From Candidatus Cloacimonadota bacterium (GTDB lineage: Bacteria > Cloacimonadota > Cloacimonadia > Cloacimonadales > WRIO01), in NCBI GenBank assembly GCA_020532185.1, contig JAJBBH010000006.1, forward strand, positions 21,258 through 85,257: a DNA stretch of 64,000 nucleotides, read 5' to 3'. The position numbers were made by a program, and so were the translations under genes. The notes beneath the pieces are model-generated. The model saw only the letters and a list, made by a program, of their open reading frames with translations. It was not told the DNA's origin and searched no databases. Position 1 is the stretch's first letter; each line of letters opens with the position of its first letter. Of this stretch, positions 34,266-43,058 are shown one piece after another.

Positions 34266-36142
34266 AAAAACTCCCTTTCATACCATTTTTGAAAGACATA
34301 CAAAGTCCATATTTGTTTACGATTATCTTTGACACCTTTCAAATGCTGATGCAATAAACGATAGACATATGGGTAGTTAAATAAGCTTTGTTTATCGACA
34401 AATTCTTTACTTAGATAATGAGATATTTCGTTTTTTAAATCTTGTTTAATCCATTTAGTCAGTGGTATTCCAAATCCCTTTTTTTGACGGTACAGAATTG
34501 ATTTTGGCAATATTCCTTCAAATGCTTTTTTCAATATATATTTACGAGTTGTTCCTTTAAATTTGACAGAATAGGGAAGATGATTAGCAAACTCAGCGAA
34601 ATCATTATCCAAAAAAGGTGCTCTTGTTTCTAAAGAGTTCATCATGCTTGCTCTATCTACTTTAGTAAGAATATCTTCTGCCAAGTAAAACTTTTGATAA
34701 TGCCAAAGTAAGCTGTTTTCTTTAGACAAATCGTGGGGTGTTTCAATTAGGTTTAAAGGATAGTTACCGTTAAATGCCAAAAAAAGGCGATTCTGCTCAT
34801 CGAAATCATACGAGCCAATCCAAAGTTGGTTTCGCATCACAGGGCTTTTATAAACGTGTTTTAGAAAGTTTTTTGCCTTGAAATCTAAACTCATATTTTT
34901 CTCAGAAACTGGTACGCTATTGACAAGATTTTCAATAATATATTTTGAAAGGTACTTTGGTATTATTTTATATTTTTCTGCCCAGTAATGAGCTAAAAAA
35001 GGATCATAGCCTGCAAATAACTCATCTCCAGCATCTCCGCCAAGAGCAACACTTACATGTTGTTTGGTAAATTTACTAAGTAAATAGGTTGGTATGATTG
35101 AGGCATCAGCAAAAGGCTCATCTAAGCTTTCCATTATTTCAGGAAGAATATTAACAAGTGTTGATACAGAAAGTGTTTCATGATGGTGATCTGTTTTAAA
35201 TAATCGGGCAACTTGTTCTGCATAAGAGCTTTCATCAAAAGACTTCTCATCAAACCCAATAGAAAAAGTCTTTAACTTCTTATGCCCTGTGAGCTCAGAA
35301 GCTAAAGCTGTGATAATACTTGAGTCTATTCCACCACTTAAAAAAACACCAACTGGCACATCGCTGACCATATGGCTGGAAACAGCTTTTTTAAGTTTCA
35401 TAACTAATGTTTTTGATAGTTCAACTTCACTTAAAGTATTAAATTGTTTGTATGGTGAAAAGCTTATTTCAAAATATTGTTTGATTTTATAATCATAGTT
35501 TTTAAAAACCAGATAATGCCCTGGCAATAGCTTTTTTACATTTTTATAAATGCTTAAATCTAAAGGCAAATACTCGTATTGAAGATAAGCAGACAAGCTA
35601 TCCATTGAAAGTTCTTTTTTAAAATCTTTATGCAAAATAATTGCTTTGGACTCTGAAGCAAATAAAAACTGACTTCCATTAAAATAATAATACAATGGTT
35701 TTTGTCCATATCTATCTCTTGCAAGCACAAGTTCGTCGTTCTGTCTATCATAAATTGCCAAAGCAAACATCCCGTTAAGCTTTTTGAAAAACTCAACACC
35801 GAACTCAATAAAGCCATTCAAGATAACTTCAGTATCAGTTTGTGAATTAAACACATAAGACATTGCAGTCAATGTCTTACGCAACTCCTGAAAATTATAT
35901 ATTTCACCATTAAAGACAATCCAGTATCTATCATCGTTAGATGACATTGGTTGGTGACCTGCAGAAGATAAATCTAAAATGCTTAATCGTCTTTGCCCTA
36001 GCGCAATATTTAGTTTATTATCTTGGTTAAATATTTCACAACCAACATTATCGGGACCTCTATGCTTTAGAGCGTTAGTCATAGAAAGGATGTCTTTTTT
36101 GCTGATTAACGTATTACTTACGATTCCTGCTATGCCACACAT
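34262..36142 (-). CDS. asnB: asparagine synthase (glutamine-hydrolysing)
   Basis: A full-length 626-residue enzyme: the nucleophile Cys2 in MCGIAGIVS, the glutaminase domain (RGPDNVG, GQRRLSILDLSSAGHQPM, FNGEIYNF), and the synthetase domain with PP-loop SGGIDSS and FSIGFDEKSFDES. ETRAPFLDND and the late KKGFGIPL...W segment are typical of AsnB copies in exopolysaccharide clusters, which may amidate uronic acids or other carboxylates rather than make free asparagine. Its start abuts the stop of the TPR-GT2 gene and its end overlaps the transglutaminase-like gene by 4 bases, an unusually tight three-gene arrangement. Confidence 0.92.
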   Translation of the reverse strand: MCGIAGIVSNTLISKKDILSMTNALKHRGPDNVGCEIFNQDNKLNIALGQRRLSILDLSSAGHQPMSSNDDRYWIVFNGEIYNFQELRKTLTAMSYVFNSQTDTEVILNGFIEFGVEFFKKLNGMFALAIYDRQNDELVLARDRYGQKPLYYYFNGSQFLFASESKAIILHKDFKKELSMDSLSAYLQYEYLPLDLSIYKNVKKLLPGHYLVFKNYDYKIKQYFEISFSPYKQFNTLSEVELSKTLVMKLKKAVSSHMVSDVPVGVFLSGGIDSSIITALASELTGHKKLKTFSIGFDEKSFDESSYAEQVARLFKTDHHHETLSVSTLVNILPEIMESLDEPFADASIIPTYLLSKFTKQHVSVALGGDAGDELFAGYDPFLAHYWAEKYKIIPKYLSKYIIENLVNSVPVSEKNMSLDFKAKNFLKHVYKSPVMRNQLWIGSYDFDEQNRLFLAFNGNYPLNLIETPHDLSKENSLLWHYQKFYLAEDILTKVDRASMMNSLETRAPFLDNDFAEFANHLPYSVKFKGTTRKYILKKAFEGILPKSILYRQKKGFGIPLTKWIKQDLKNEISHYLSKEFVDKQSLFNYPYVYRLLHQHLKGVKDNRKQIWTLYVFQKWYEREFL

Positions 36143-37771
36143 TTATTTACCTTGAGTCCTTGAGTGTATAGCTTCAACTATATAATAATCTTTATTCTGT
36201 ACTTCAAAATAGACACGTATTACAAGCTCTCCAATCAAACCTATGAAGAGAACTTGTGTGCATAAAGTAAGCATTATTGCATAAAGGATAATTAATGTGT
36301 TAAAGCTAAGAGTTGTAAAAATACTTGCGATAGATAAAGAAATAAAAAGTGCAGTACCCCAGAGAAATATTTTTTTTACTATTTTCCCAAAAAACTGTAT
36401 AGGCCTCGTCATATAATCTGAAAAAAATCTAATTACAAGAAAATCAAACAATACTCTTGATACTCTCGATAAATTGTATTTTGCTTTGCCATGTATTCTT
36501 GGATGATGATTAACGGGAATTTCGGCAACTTTTACTCCAAGCCAAGCAGCAAAGACAGGTATGAATCTATGCATTTCACCATATAATTGTATATTCTTTA
36601 CAATCTCTTTTTTGTATGCTTTTAGGGTACACCCAAAATCATTAAGCTGAATACCTGTGCCACTTATCAGGTAGTTTATGATTTTATTTGCCACAGCTGA
36701 AGGCAGTCTTCTGCTGATAGCTTTATCTTGCCTATCTTTTCTCCATCCATTAACAAGATCATACCCTTCTGCCATTTTTTCTAATAATTTAGGTATATCC
36801 GCAGGATCATTCTGCAAATCACCATCCATAGTAACAATTATATGTCCATTTGCATATTTAAAACCAGCACTTAATGCTGCTGTCTGTCCATAGTTACGCC
36901 TAAATTGGATCAAGACAACATTCGTCTCTGACAAAGACAAGTTTCTTAAGTATTCAGTACTACCATCACGACTTCCATCATCAATGAAAATGATCTCATA
37001 CCGTTGATCTAAATCTCCGAGTACATTTACTAATTTTTCATAAAGGATTGGCAAATTTTTACGTTCATTCATAATCGGTATAACAACAGAAATGTCAATA
37101 CCTTTAATATCATCTTTACCAATATTTGAAATAATATTAAATGGGTCGATTTCATATATTTGATTAGACAACTCAATATGAATTGAGGTATTAGGGATGT
37201 CTGCGTTATTAGAAATAAGTTTTAATTGAGTCTTTAATTCTTTAATATTTGCATCTATACCGTATATTTTTTCTAATTCAGACAAAAAAAGCCCTGCCTC
37301 AACTAATTTCTTAGCTGAAAGCAGGACTGTTGCTAAATTTATTTTTGCGACATAATAATCTTCTGCTAAAGACATAGCTTGTCTAATTCTTATCTCAGCG
37401 TTTTCGTAATCATTAGTCTTGAAATATACTACACCCAAGTCATTTAATAGTTCGTGATTGGTCTTATCTACCAAACGAGCTTTTTCTAATATTTGTATTG
37501 ATTCTTTATAACGTTTATTTTCATAGAATACAAGACCTAAATTATATAAGTAGTTAAAATTTTCTGGTTCTAAATTTGCTGCTTTTTCAATATATTGAAA
37601 CGATGTATCTATTTCATTCAATATCTTGTATGCGTTGCCTAAAATTGAAAATATTTTTGCTGATTTAGGGTTTATTTCTGCAGCATTTTCCCAATGCTTA
37701 ATAGCACTATGTACATCGTTATCTTGAAAATACTTTAAGCCTAATAAATATTCACTTTCATAATTTTCCAT
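36143..37771 (-). CDS. TPR-repeat / GT2 polyprenol-phosphate glycosyltransferase fusion
   Basis: A 542-residue protein, first gene of the 15-gene run. Residues 3-170 are four to five TPR units (YESEYLLGLKYFQDNDVHSAIKHWENAAEINPKS and following). From about 227 a GT2 domain of the DPM1/ArnC/GtrB type begins (DISVVIPIMNERKNLPILYEKL, FIDDGSRDGS, RRNYGQTAALSAGFKYA, TMDGDLQNDPAD). Two C-terminal membrane helices (about 460-525) anchor it. Such enzymes load a sugar onto undecaprenyl phosphate for use outside the membrane. The TPR domain may recruit other cluster proteins. A sigma-54 promoter match lies 76-91 bases upstream of the ATG; GGGAAGA precedes the start. Confidence 0.85.
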   Translation of the reverse strand: MENYESEYLLGLKYFQDNDVHSAIKHWENAAEINPKSAKIFSILGNAYKILNEIDTSFQYIEKAANLEPENFNYLYNLGLVFYENKRYKESIQILEKARLVDKTNHELLNDLGVVYFKTNDYENAEIRIRQAMSLAEDYYVAKINLATVLLSAKKLVEAGLFLSELEKIYGIDANIKELKTQLKLISNNADIPNTSIHIELSNQIYEIDPFNIISNIGKDDIKGIDISVVIPIMNERKNLPILYEKLVNVLGDLDQRYEIIFIDDGSRDGSTEYLRNLSLSETNVVLIQFRRNYGQTAALSAGFKYANGHIIVTMDGDLQNDPADIPKLLEKMAEGYDLVNGWRKDRQDKAISRRLPSAVANKIINYLISGTGIQLNDFGCTLKAYKKEIVKNIQLYGEMHRFIPVFAAWLGVKVAEIPVNHHPRIHGKAKYNLSRVSRVLFDFLVIRFFSDYMTRPIQFFGKIVKKIFLWGTALFISLSIASIFTTLSFNTLIILYAIMLTLCTQVLFIGLIGELVIRVYFEVQNKDYYIVEAIHSRTQGK

Positions 37772-37796
37772 ATTATCTTCCCTGATTTAATATTAG

Positions 37797-37813
37797 CACA
37801 GCTTCGCCCTGTG
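37797..37813 (-). promoter_or_regulatory. small hairpin in the leader of the polysaccharide operon
   Basis: CACAG (37797-37801) and CTGTG (37809-37813) form a 5-bp stem with a 7-base loop, in the inferred 5' leader between the sigma-54 start site and the ATG. The surrounding 50 bases are more GC-rich than most intergenic DNA here. It may affect stability or translation; the stem is short. Confidence 0.25.
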
Positions 37814-37846
37814 ACTTCAGATTTCGTGCCACTTGCTACAATATGA

Positions 37847-37862
37847 TGCAAAAGCTATGCCA
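37847..37862 (-). promoter_or_regulatory. sigma-54 (-24/-12) promoter of the polysaccharide operon
   Basis: The minus strand reads TGGCATAGCTTTTGCA, which fits the sigma-54 consensus TGGCAYR-N4-TTGCW at every defined position, including the GG and GC 10 bases apart. The inferred start site is near 37836, giving a leader of about 65 bases before the ATG at 37771. It lies in the 144-base gap between holB and the first polysaccharide gene, in the right orientation. The window's own NtrC-type protein (4834-6258) is a candidate activator. I found no other full match in the intergenic DNA I scanned. Confidence 0.72.
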
Positions 37863-37915
37863 TAGGAAAATCAATTATTCTTTGTTTATTGTCATATAAA
37901 TAAGAAAATATTTCT

Positions 37916-39031
37916 TTAAGTTGAAAAATATCTTCCTATAGTGTTGTATATATGTCCAAATACAAGCTTTGGATTTACATGTCCTTTCAAAGCTCCTTGC
38001 ATATCTTCTAAGAAATAGAATAATTTATCCAAATCTTCCAAAATATGGGGGTTTTTCTCATAAAATTTTGATATTAGTTTGATTTGATTAATATTGACTA
38101 TGTCCGATTGACAAAGTTGAAATGCCTTAATGTCGTTTAAGAATAATATAAATGTATTAATTGTTTCAATGAGAATACTGTTATTTCTGCCTGCTTTAGC
38201 AATTGTATTGTCTTGCCAGTTTAAGAATTCTTCATCGTCTTCAGCGAGTAAGATTTGAAAAAACTTTATTGATTGATCAAGACTTTCAAAGTCATTTTCG
38301 TCAGCTAAAATCCGTGCTTTTTCGAGGTTGGAATTAGATAGCTTTGCTATAAGTTTTGCTTTCACAGGATCCAATGAGCAAACATGTCTTAAATAAATCT
38401 CTATTTTTTCTGTTCTGATAGGATGAAATTCAATTCTCTGACATCTTGAGATGATTGTTGGCAAAAGACTATTTATTGTTGTAGTTGTCATTATAATTAC
38501 TGTGTTATCAGACGGTTCTTCCAAAGTTTTTAAAAAGGCATTAGCTGCTTGAATATTCATTTTTTCAATATTTTCTATTATAATAACTTTCTTTTCTGCT
38601 TCATAAGGCGTAGTTATTAATTTTTGTTGTATCATACGTATCTGATCTATTCGAATTTCTGTATTGCCAGAAAAAGCATAATCTTTCCAAGGATGATTAA
38701 TCTTTGCTTGAATATATTTTTGATATTCTTCTTGGTTTGCTTGGCTTTTAATTTCTCCACTAATTGTCATATCGAAGTTTGGTATAGGAAAAAGAAACAT
38801 TATATCTGGATGTGAAAACTCTAAAAACTTTTTGCATGATAAACAAGTTCCACAAGGTCTTCTTTCTTTTTCTGAATAGCAATTTATTGCCATAGCAAAT
38901 ATATAGGCTGTGAAGATTTTTCCACAGCCTTCTGGTCCATAAAATAAATAAGCTTGAGCTACTGTATTGTTCTTTAAAGAGTTTTCTAAAATGCGAACTG
39001 CAAGAGCTTGTCCAACTATCTTTTTCAGCAT
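37916..39031 (-). CDS. holB: DNA polymerase III clamp-loader subunit (delta prime-like)
   Basis: A 371-residue AAA+ protein of the clamp loader. It has VGQALAVRILENSLKNN, the P-loop region FYGPEGCGKI, the zinc-binding CGTCLSC, VIIIENIEKMNIQAANAFLKTLEEP and the SRC sensor motif in IISRCQRIEF. The P-loop ends in Ile instead of the Thr/Ser needed for ATP hydrolysis, and the protein is short, which favours delta prime over DnaX. It helps load the sliding clamp. It is the last gene of the minus-strand group that starts at 44536. Confidence 0.85.
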   Translation of the reverse strand: MLKKIVGQALAVRILENSLKNNTVAQAYLFYGPEGCGKIFTAYIFAMAINCYSEKERRPCGTCLSCKKFLEFSHPDIMFLFPIPNFDMTISGEIKSQANQEEYQKYIQAKINHPWKDYAFSGNTEIRIDQIRMIQQKLITTPYEAEKKVIIIENIEKMNIQAANAFLKTLEEPSDNTVIIMTTTTINSLLPTIISRCQRIEFHPIRTEKIEIYLRHVCSLDPVKAKLIAKLSNSNLEKARILADENDFESLDQSIKFFQILLAEDDEEFLNWQDNTIAKAGRNNSILIETINTFILFLNDIKAFQLCQSDIVNINQIKLISKFYEKNPHILEDLDKLFYFLEDMQGALKGHVNPKLVFGHIYNTIGRYFST

Positions 39032-39032
39032 C

Positions 39033-39644
39033 TTATAATTCCAGTTTTAAATCAAGGCTTCCTTTATCGCTTTGTACATCATTTAAAACCTTATTAATAT
39101 AAGGGCTTTTAAAGTTTTCAGCAAAAATCTGCATATAATTTACATCATAACGGTTGCCTGCAATCTTTCTAAAAGATTTGAGTGTGCCACTATTTTCAAA
39201 ACCTACTTTTGTAAAAAGCTTTTGGGCTCTTTTATTAAAGCCTAAAACAGTTAGGTATGCTGTATATATGTTCAAAACATTAAATGCAAAATCTAACAAA
39301 AGGTTCATTGAGTCAAGACCATATGATCTATTCCAATAGTTCTTATCACCAATATTTATACCAACTTCAGCTGTTCCATTTATAAAATTGACATCGTGCA
39401 AACCACATGAACCAATTAATTTGTTGCTTTCTCTGTCAACAATAGCAAAAATATAGTTATTACATTCTTGGAATCCTTCAAGTATTTTCTTTTCAACTTC
39501 GAGGCTCAACATTTGGCCCACTCCGCCAAGATTTAAAGTAATGTAGTAATCATTTAGCCATTCTGTGTATAAATGTGCGTCCTCTGTTGATAATGGGGAT
39601 AAATAGCATTTTTCTCCCACAAGATTTTTAAAGTATTTGCTCAT
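39033..39644 (-). CDS. GNAT-family N-acetyltransferase
   Basis: A 203-residue RimJ/RimL-type acetyltransferase: KCYLSPLSTEDAHLYTEWLND at the start, FAIVDRESNKLIGSCGLHDVNFINGTAEVGINIGDKNYWNRSYGLDSMNLLLDFAFN as core strand and acetyl-CoA segment, and NKRAQKLFTKVGFENSGTLKS at the end. The family is broad and substrate is not predictable. It lies between an SPT-like acyltransferase and holB. Confidence 0.8.
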   Translation of the reverse strand: MSKYFKNLVGEKCYLSPLSTEDAHLYTEWLNDYYITLNLGGVGQMLSLEVEKKILEGFQECNNYIFAIVDRESNKLIGSCGLHDVNFINGTAEVGINIGDKNYWNRSYGLDSMNLLLDFAFNVLNIYTAYLTVLGFNKRAQKLFTKVGFENSGTLKSFRKIAGNRYDVNYMQIFAENFKSPYINKVLNDVQSDKGSLDLKLEL

Positions 39645-39654
39645 TTTGTTCTCC

Positions 39655-40833
39655 TTATATGATATTTAATTCTTTTCCGATTTTTTCAAATTTATCCAAA
39701 GCCATTTCTAATTGACTTTTAGTGTGAGTTGCCATGAAGCTACATCTGATCATTGTGCCAGTTGGCGGCACTGCTGGAGGTACAACAGGATTGATAAATA
39801 CACCCTCTTCTGCCAGGCGTTTCCACATTTTAAAAGTGAGTGTCATGTCGCCTATCAAAAGAGGTATTATTGGGGTATTTGAATTGCCTGTGTCATATCC
39901 CATTGACTTTAGCTCGCTTAGCATAAAATGTGTATTTTCCCATAGTCTGTCAATTCTTTCTGGCTCATCATGCATTATCTCGAGAGCTGCAATTACGCTT
40001 GCTGTGGATGCAGGTGGTAGGGATGCACTAAAAATTAATGAGCGTGAAAAATGCTTCAAGTAATGGATAATATTATCATCTGCGGCTATAAACCCACCTA
40101 CTGAAGCCAATGATTTGCTAAAAGTTCCCATGATAATATCTGTCTCTTTCGTCAATCCAAAATGCATTGCTGTACCTGCACCAGACTTATGCAAAACCCC
40201 AATAGAATGAGCTTCATCTACCATTAAGCTTGCATTATATTTTGCACATATCTCGGTTATTTTGGGTAAATTAGCAATATCTCCTTCCATAGAAAAAATA
40301 CCATCTACAACGACTAATACTTGGTTACCCTCAATCTTTTCAAGAGCATTTTCCAAAGAATTCATATCATTGTGACTGTATCGTATCATTTGACCATACG
40401 ATAGTCTACAGCCGTCAATTATAGAAGCGTGATCTAACTTATCTGTAATTATATAATCGCCTTTTCCAACTAATGCACTGATACAGCCAAGATTAGCTTG
40501 ATAACCAGTTGCAAAAATTAGTGCGGACTCTTTGCCAACGAGCTTTGCAAGCTTTTGTTCAAGTTCAATGTGAATATCAAGTGTTCCATTTAAAAATCTT
40601 GATCCTGCACAGCCACTACCATATTTGTCAATCGCCTTTTTAGCTGCTTCTTTCACTTTTGGATGAGTAGTAAGTCCAAGATAGCTATTAGATCCCATCA
40701 TTAACATTTTTTGCCCGTTGACTAATACTTCTGTATCTTGTTCAGATGAAATCACTCTAAAGTAAGGATAATATCCCATCTTTTGCACTTCTCTTGCGTC
40801 TTGATATTTTGAACATTTATCTAATATCCTCAT
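39655..40833 (-). CDS. PLP-dependent acyltransferase, serine palmitoyltransferase-like
   Basis: A 392-residue alpha-oxoamine synthase (SPT/KBL/BioF family) that condenses an acyl-CoA with an amino acid. Motifs include GSNSYLGLT, GSGCAGSRFLNGTLDIHIELE, the PLP-stacking HASIIDG, VDEAHS and the Schiff-base lysine in GTFSKSLASVGGFIA (K240 from the chosen start). YPYFR near the N-terminus, HNDMNSLE, and DGIFSMEGDIANLP are as in Bacteroides serine palmitoyltransferase, which makes me prefer sphingolipid synthesis over biotin or threonine metabolism. The start is the ATG at 40833, preceded by AGAGGTG; a GTG six bases earlier lies inside that site. Confidence 0.8.
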   Translation of the reverse strand: MRILDKCSKYQDAREVQKMGYYPYFRVISSEQDTEVLVNGQKMLMMGSNSYLGLTTHPKVKEAAKKAIDKYGSGCAGSRFLNGTLDIHIELEQKLAKLVGKESALIFATGYQANLGCISALVGKGDYIITDKLDHASIIDGCRLSYGQMIRYSHNDMNSLENALEKIEGNQVLVVVDGIFSMEGDIANLPKITEICAKYNASLMVDEAHSIGVLHKSGAGTAMHFGLTKETDIIMGTFSKSLASVGGFIAADDNIIHYLKHFSRSLIFSASLPPASTASVIAALEIMHDEPERIDRLWENTHFMLSELKSMGYDTGNSNTPIIPLLIGDMTLTFKMWKRLAEEGVFINPVVPPAVPPTGTMIRCSFMATHTKSQLEMALDKFEKIGKELNII

Positions 40834-40857
40834 AATCACCTCTCTATATGAATATAA

Positions 40858-41934
40858 TTAAATAATTGAAAAGTCTTTCAAGTTTTTATACAAAACTTGA
40901 AGCACTGTTGTAATAAGATATAGTGTTGGCAGTGCTAAAAGTATACCAAGAAATCCAAATGTTAAACCACTGGCGACTGCTGTGATAAATATGTACATTG
41001 GGTGTATTTCAATACCTTTAGACATCACGAGCGGAAAGACAACGTTATTATCAATTACTTGCACACCCCACATACCTACAATTGTCCATATTGCCAATGA
41101 TACAGGCTTGCCAGTTAATAATACTGATAGACTTGCAAATATTGCGGCTGAAAATGGACCTAAATAAGGCACAATATTAAATAGACCTGCGATCATACCG
41201 ATTATTAAAGCAAATTTTACGCCCAAAAGACTGAGTACAATAGCTGTTAAAAGACCAACTATGCATACCTCAATAAAGAGTGTTTTTAAATATGTTATAA
41301 CACTTGTATTGATACGGTTAATCAAGATGATGCTTATTTCAAAATAACGGTTTGGGATCAACTTAAATATCTCTCTTTTAAATATATGTAAATCTTTTAA
41401 CATGAAAAAGCTGATTACTGGCACGACAAATAAAAAAGATACAAAATTCGCTAAATATTTCGTATACAATAATAGATAGTTCGGGATTTTGGCTGCGGTT
41501 TCAGACATAATATGTTGCAACTGCTGTGGGAAATTGCCAATTTTTATGAACGGAAATAGATCATCTATGCCAGATAATAGGGCATTACAACTTTTAACAA
41601 ACTCTAACTCGTTTAATTCTTCGATAGGGAGATTAATGAAATCATTGAATGCTGATAGAATGACAGAGCTCTGTCTAATCACAATTGGAACAAGAAAATA
41701 AATTATAAAAAAAATCACTGTTATAAGAAGTAAATAGAATATTAGGATGGCAAAAATACGCCGAATTCCAAGATTCTCAAAAGTTGTTACAAATGGGTTT
41801 GCAAAATATATAAAAATAAAAGATAAAAGAATATATGTAAATATATTTTTATAAATAAAGATCGCAAATCCTGCAATTGCAATGCATAGCAAGATAAAGC
41901 CAAGCTTCATTAGGTTAATCTTGTCTAAATTCAT
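40858..41934 (-). CDS. AI-2E/PerM-family membrane protein
   Basis: A 358-residue polytopic protein with about eight helices. It has the family's N-terminal hairpin (FILLCIAIAGFAIFIYKNIFTYILLSFIFIYFANPFVTTFENLGIRRIFAILIFYLLLI), a large soluble part, and the C-terminal IGMIAGLFNIVPYLGPFSAAIFA segment that identifies the family. Transport of AI-2 or of sodium/protons has been shown only for some members. Its start overlaps the end of a cyclic-nucleotide-binding-domain gene by 20 bases. Confidence 0.88.
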   Translation of the reverse strand: MNLDKINLMKLGFILLCIAIAGFAIFIYKNIFTYILLSFIFIYFANPFVTTFENLGIRRIFAILIFYLLLITVIFFIIYFLVPIVIRQSSVILSAFNDFINLPIEELNELEFVKSCNALLSGIDDLFPFIKIGNFPQQLQHIMSETAAKIPNYLLLYTKYLANFVSFLFVVPVISFFMLKDLHIFKREIFKLIPNRYFEISIILINRINTSVITYLKTLFIEVCIVGLLTAIVLSLLGVKFALIIGMIAGLFNIVPYLGPFSAAIFASLSVLLTGKPVSLAIWTIVGMWGVQVIDNNVVFPLVMSKGIEIHPMYIFITAVASGLTFGFLGILLALPTLYLITTVLQVLYKNLKDFSII

Positions 41935-42391
41935 TTATCAACCAACTATGATATTTGCCTGCAATATCTTCTGTTAAATTATAAAGAAGCTTGATACCGC
42001 TTGCTGGATACTTACTTATAAATTTTACAAAATCATATTTAGAAATTGCCATCAATGTACAATCTGTAACAGCTTTTGCTGAACTGATACGAACCCCCTC
42101 ATTAAATAAACCCATTTCCCCAAAGTGTTGATTTTCAATTAAAGTAACAAAAGTGATATTAGTATCATCTTTTTCGAGGTATAAATCTACTTGACCGCTT
42201 ATTATAAAATAAAGAACTACGTGTGGAAAGTTTTTGGAATAAATAACTTCGTCTTTTTTAAAATGTCTTTCTATCAAATACTGCGATAAATGATTAAGCT
42301 CTATTTTATTCAGCTTTTTAAACAACAATATTTTTTTCATTTTTGTTGTATTTGTCTTATCACTAAAAAAGTTTTTTAAATATGCAATCAT
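41915..42391 (-). CDS. cyclic-nucleotide-binding-domain protein
   Basis: A 158-residue protein consisting of one CAP/CNB beta-roll domain: LFKKLNKIELNHLSQYLIERHFKKDEVIYSK, ISGQVDLYLEK, ENQHFGEMGLFNEGVRISSAKAVTDCTLMAISKYDFVKFI. The FGEMGLF...R(I)SSA segment is the phosphate-binding cassette. No DNA-binding or kinase domain follows, so it may bind a nucleotide and act on a partner, possibly the permease encoded 20 bases into its end. Confidence 0.85.
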   Translation of the reverse strand: MIAYLKNFFSDKTNTTKMKKILLFKKLNKIELNHLSQYLIERHFKKDEVIYSKNFPHVVLYFIISGQVDLYLEKDDTNITFVTLIENQHFGEMGLFNEGVRISSAKAVTDCTLMAISKYDFVKFISKYPASGIKLLYNLTEDIAGKYHSWLINEFRQD

Positions 42392-42394
42392 AAC

Positions 42395-43048
42395 TTACTC
42401 TTTCCAAGCTTCTTGACCTACCAATGGAACAAATGTGCAAAAAGCTAATTCTTCGATGATGTTTTCCTTTTCTTGTCTTGTTAATACAATCATTCTCTGT
42501 GATATTGCACTACCTACTGGAATGACCAGCTTGCCTCCAATTTTTAATTGCGATATCAATGGTTCAGGTATTGTGGGTGAACCTGCACAAACAATTATCT
42601 TATCAAACTCAGATTTAGGTGGAATCGAATTTTCCCAGCCTTTTGTACCATCTCCTACTTTATAAAAAATATTGTCATAATTCAAACTTCTGAGTACTTT
42701 ACGTGCAGAAATCGATAGCTCGCTATATCGTTCTACTGTATAGACTTCCTTGCATAATTCTGACAAAAGTGCTGTTTGATAACCAGACCCTGTTCCTATT
42801 TCCAATACAATATCTTCTGCTTGAAGATCTGCCAATTGCATCATATAGGCAATAATGAATGGCTGAGAAATAGTTTGCTTGCATTCAATTTGTAAGGGAT
42901 GATCTTGATAAGCATGCTCTTTCCATTTTTCATCAATAAATAACTCTCTGGGAACTTTAGAGAATGCATACAGTACAGCGGTGTTATTGATTCCGCGAGG
43001 TATCAAATGCCTCTCAATCATTAGTTTACGTTGATCTTCAAACCTCAT
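42395..43048 (-). CDS. pcm: protein-L-isoaspartate O-methyltransferase
   Basis: A 217-residue SAM-dependent methyltransferase that repairs isoaspartyl residues. RKLMIERHLIPRGINNTAVLYAFSKVPRELFI at the start, HPLQIECKQTISQPFIIAYMMQLADL, and motif I VLEIGTGSGYQTALL (81-95) are diagnostic. It is next to surE, as in many bacteria, and 10 bases separate them. Confidence 0.94.
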   Translation of the reverse strand: MRFEDQRKLMIERHLIPRGINNTAVLYAFSKVPRELFIDEKWKEHAYQDHPLQIECKQTISQPFIIAYMMQLADLQAEDIVLEIGTGSGYQTALLSELCKEVYTVERYSELSISARKVLRSLNYDNIFYKVGDGTKGWENSIPPKSEFDKIIVCAGSPTIPEPLISQLKIGGKLVIPVGSAISQRMIVLTRQEKENIIEELAFCTFVPLVGQEAWKE

Positions 43049-43058
43049 TTACTTTAAC

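Noticed and set aside
37797..37850. A small RNA in the GC-richer patch before the polysaccharide operon
   Set aside because: The patch is mostly explained by the sigma-54 promoter and a short hairpin in the leader; no terminator follows it.
37916..39031. Clamp-loader gene as dnaX (tau/gamma)
   Set aside because: The P-loop lacks the Thr/Ser after GK and there is no C-terminal tau extension, so delta prime fits better.
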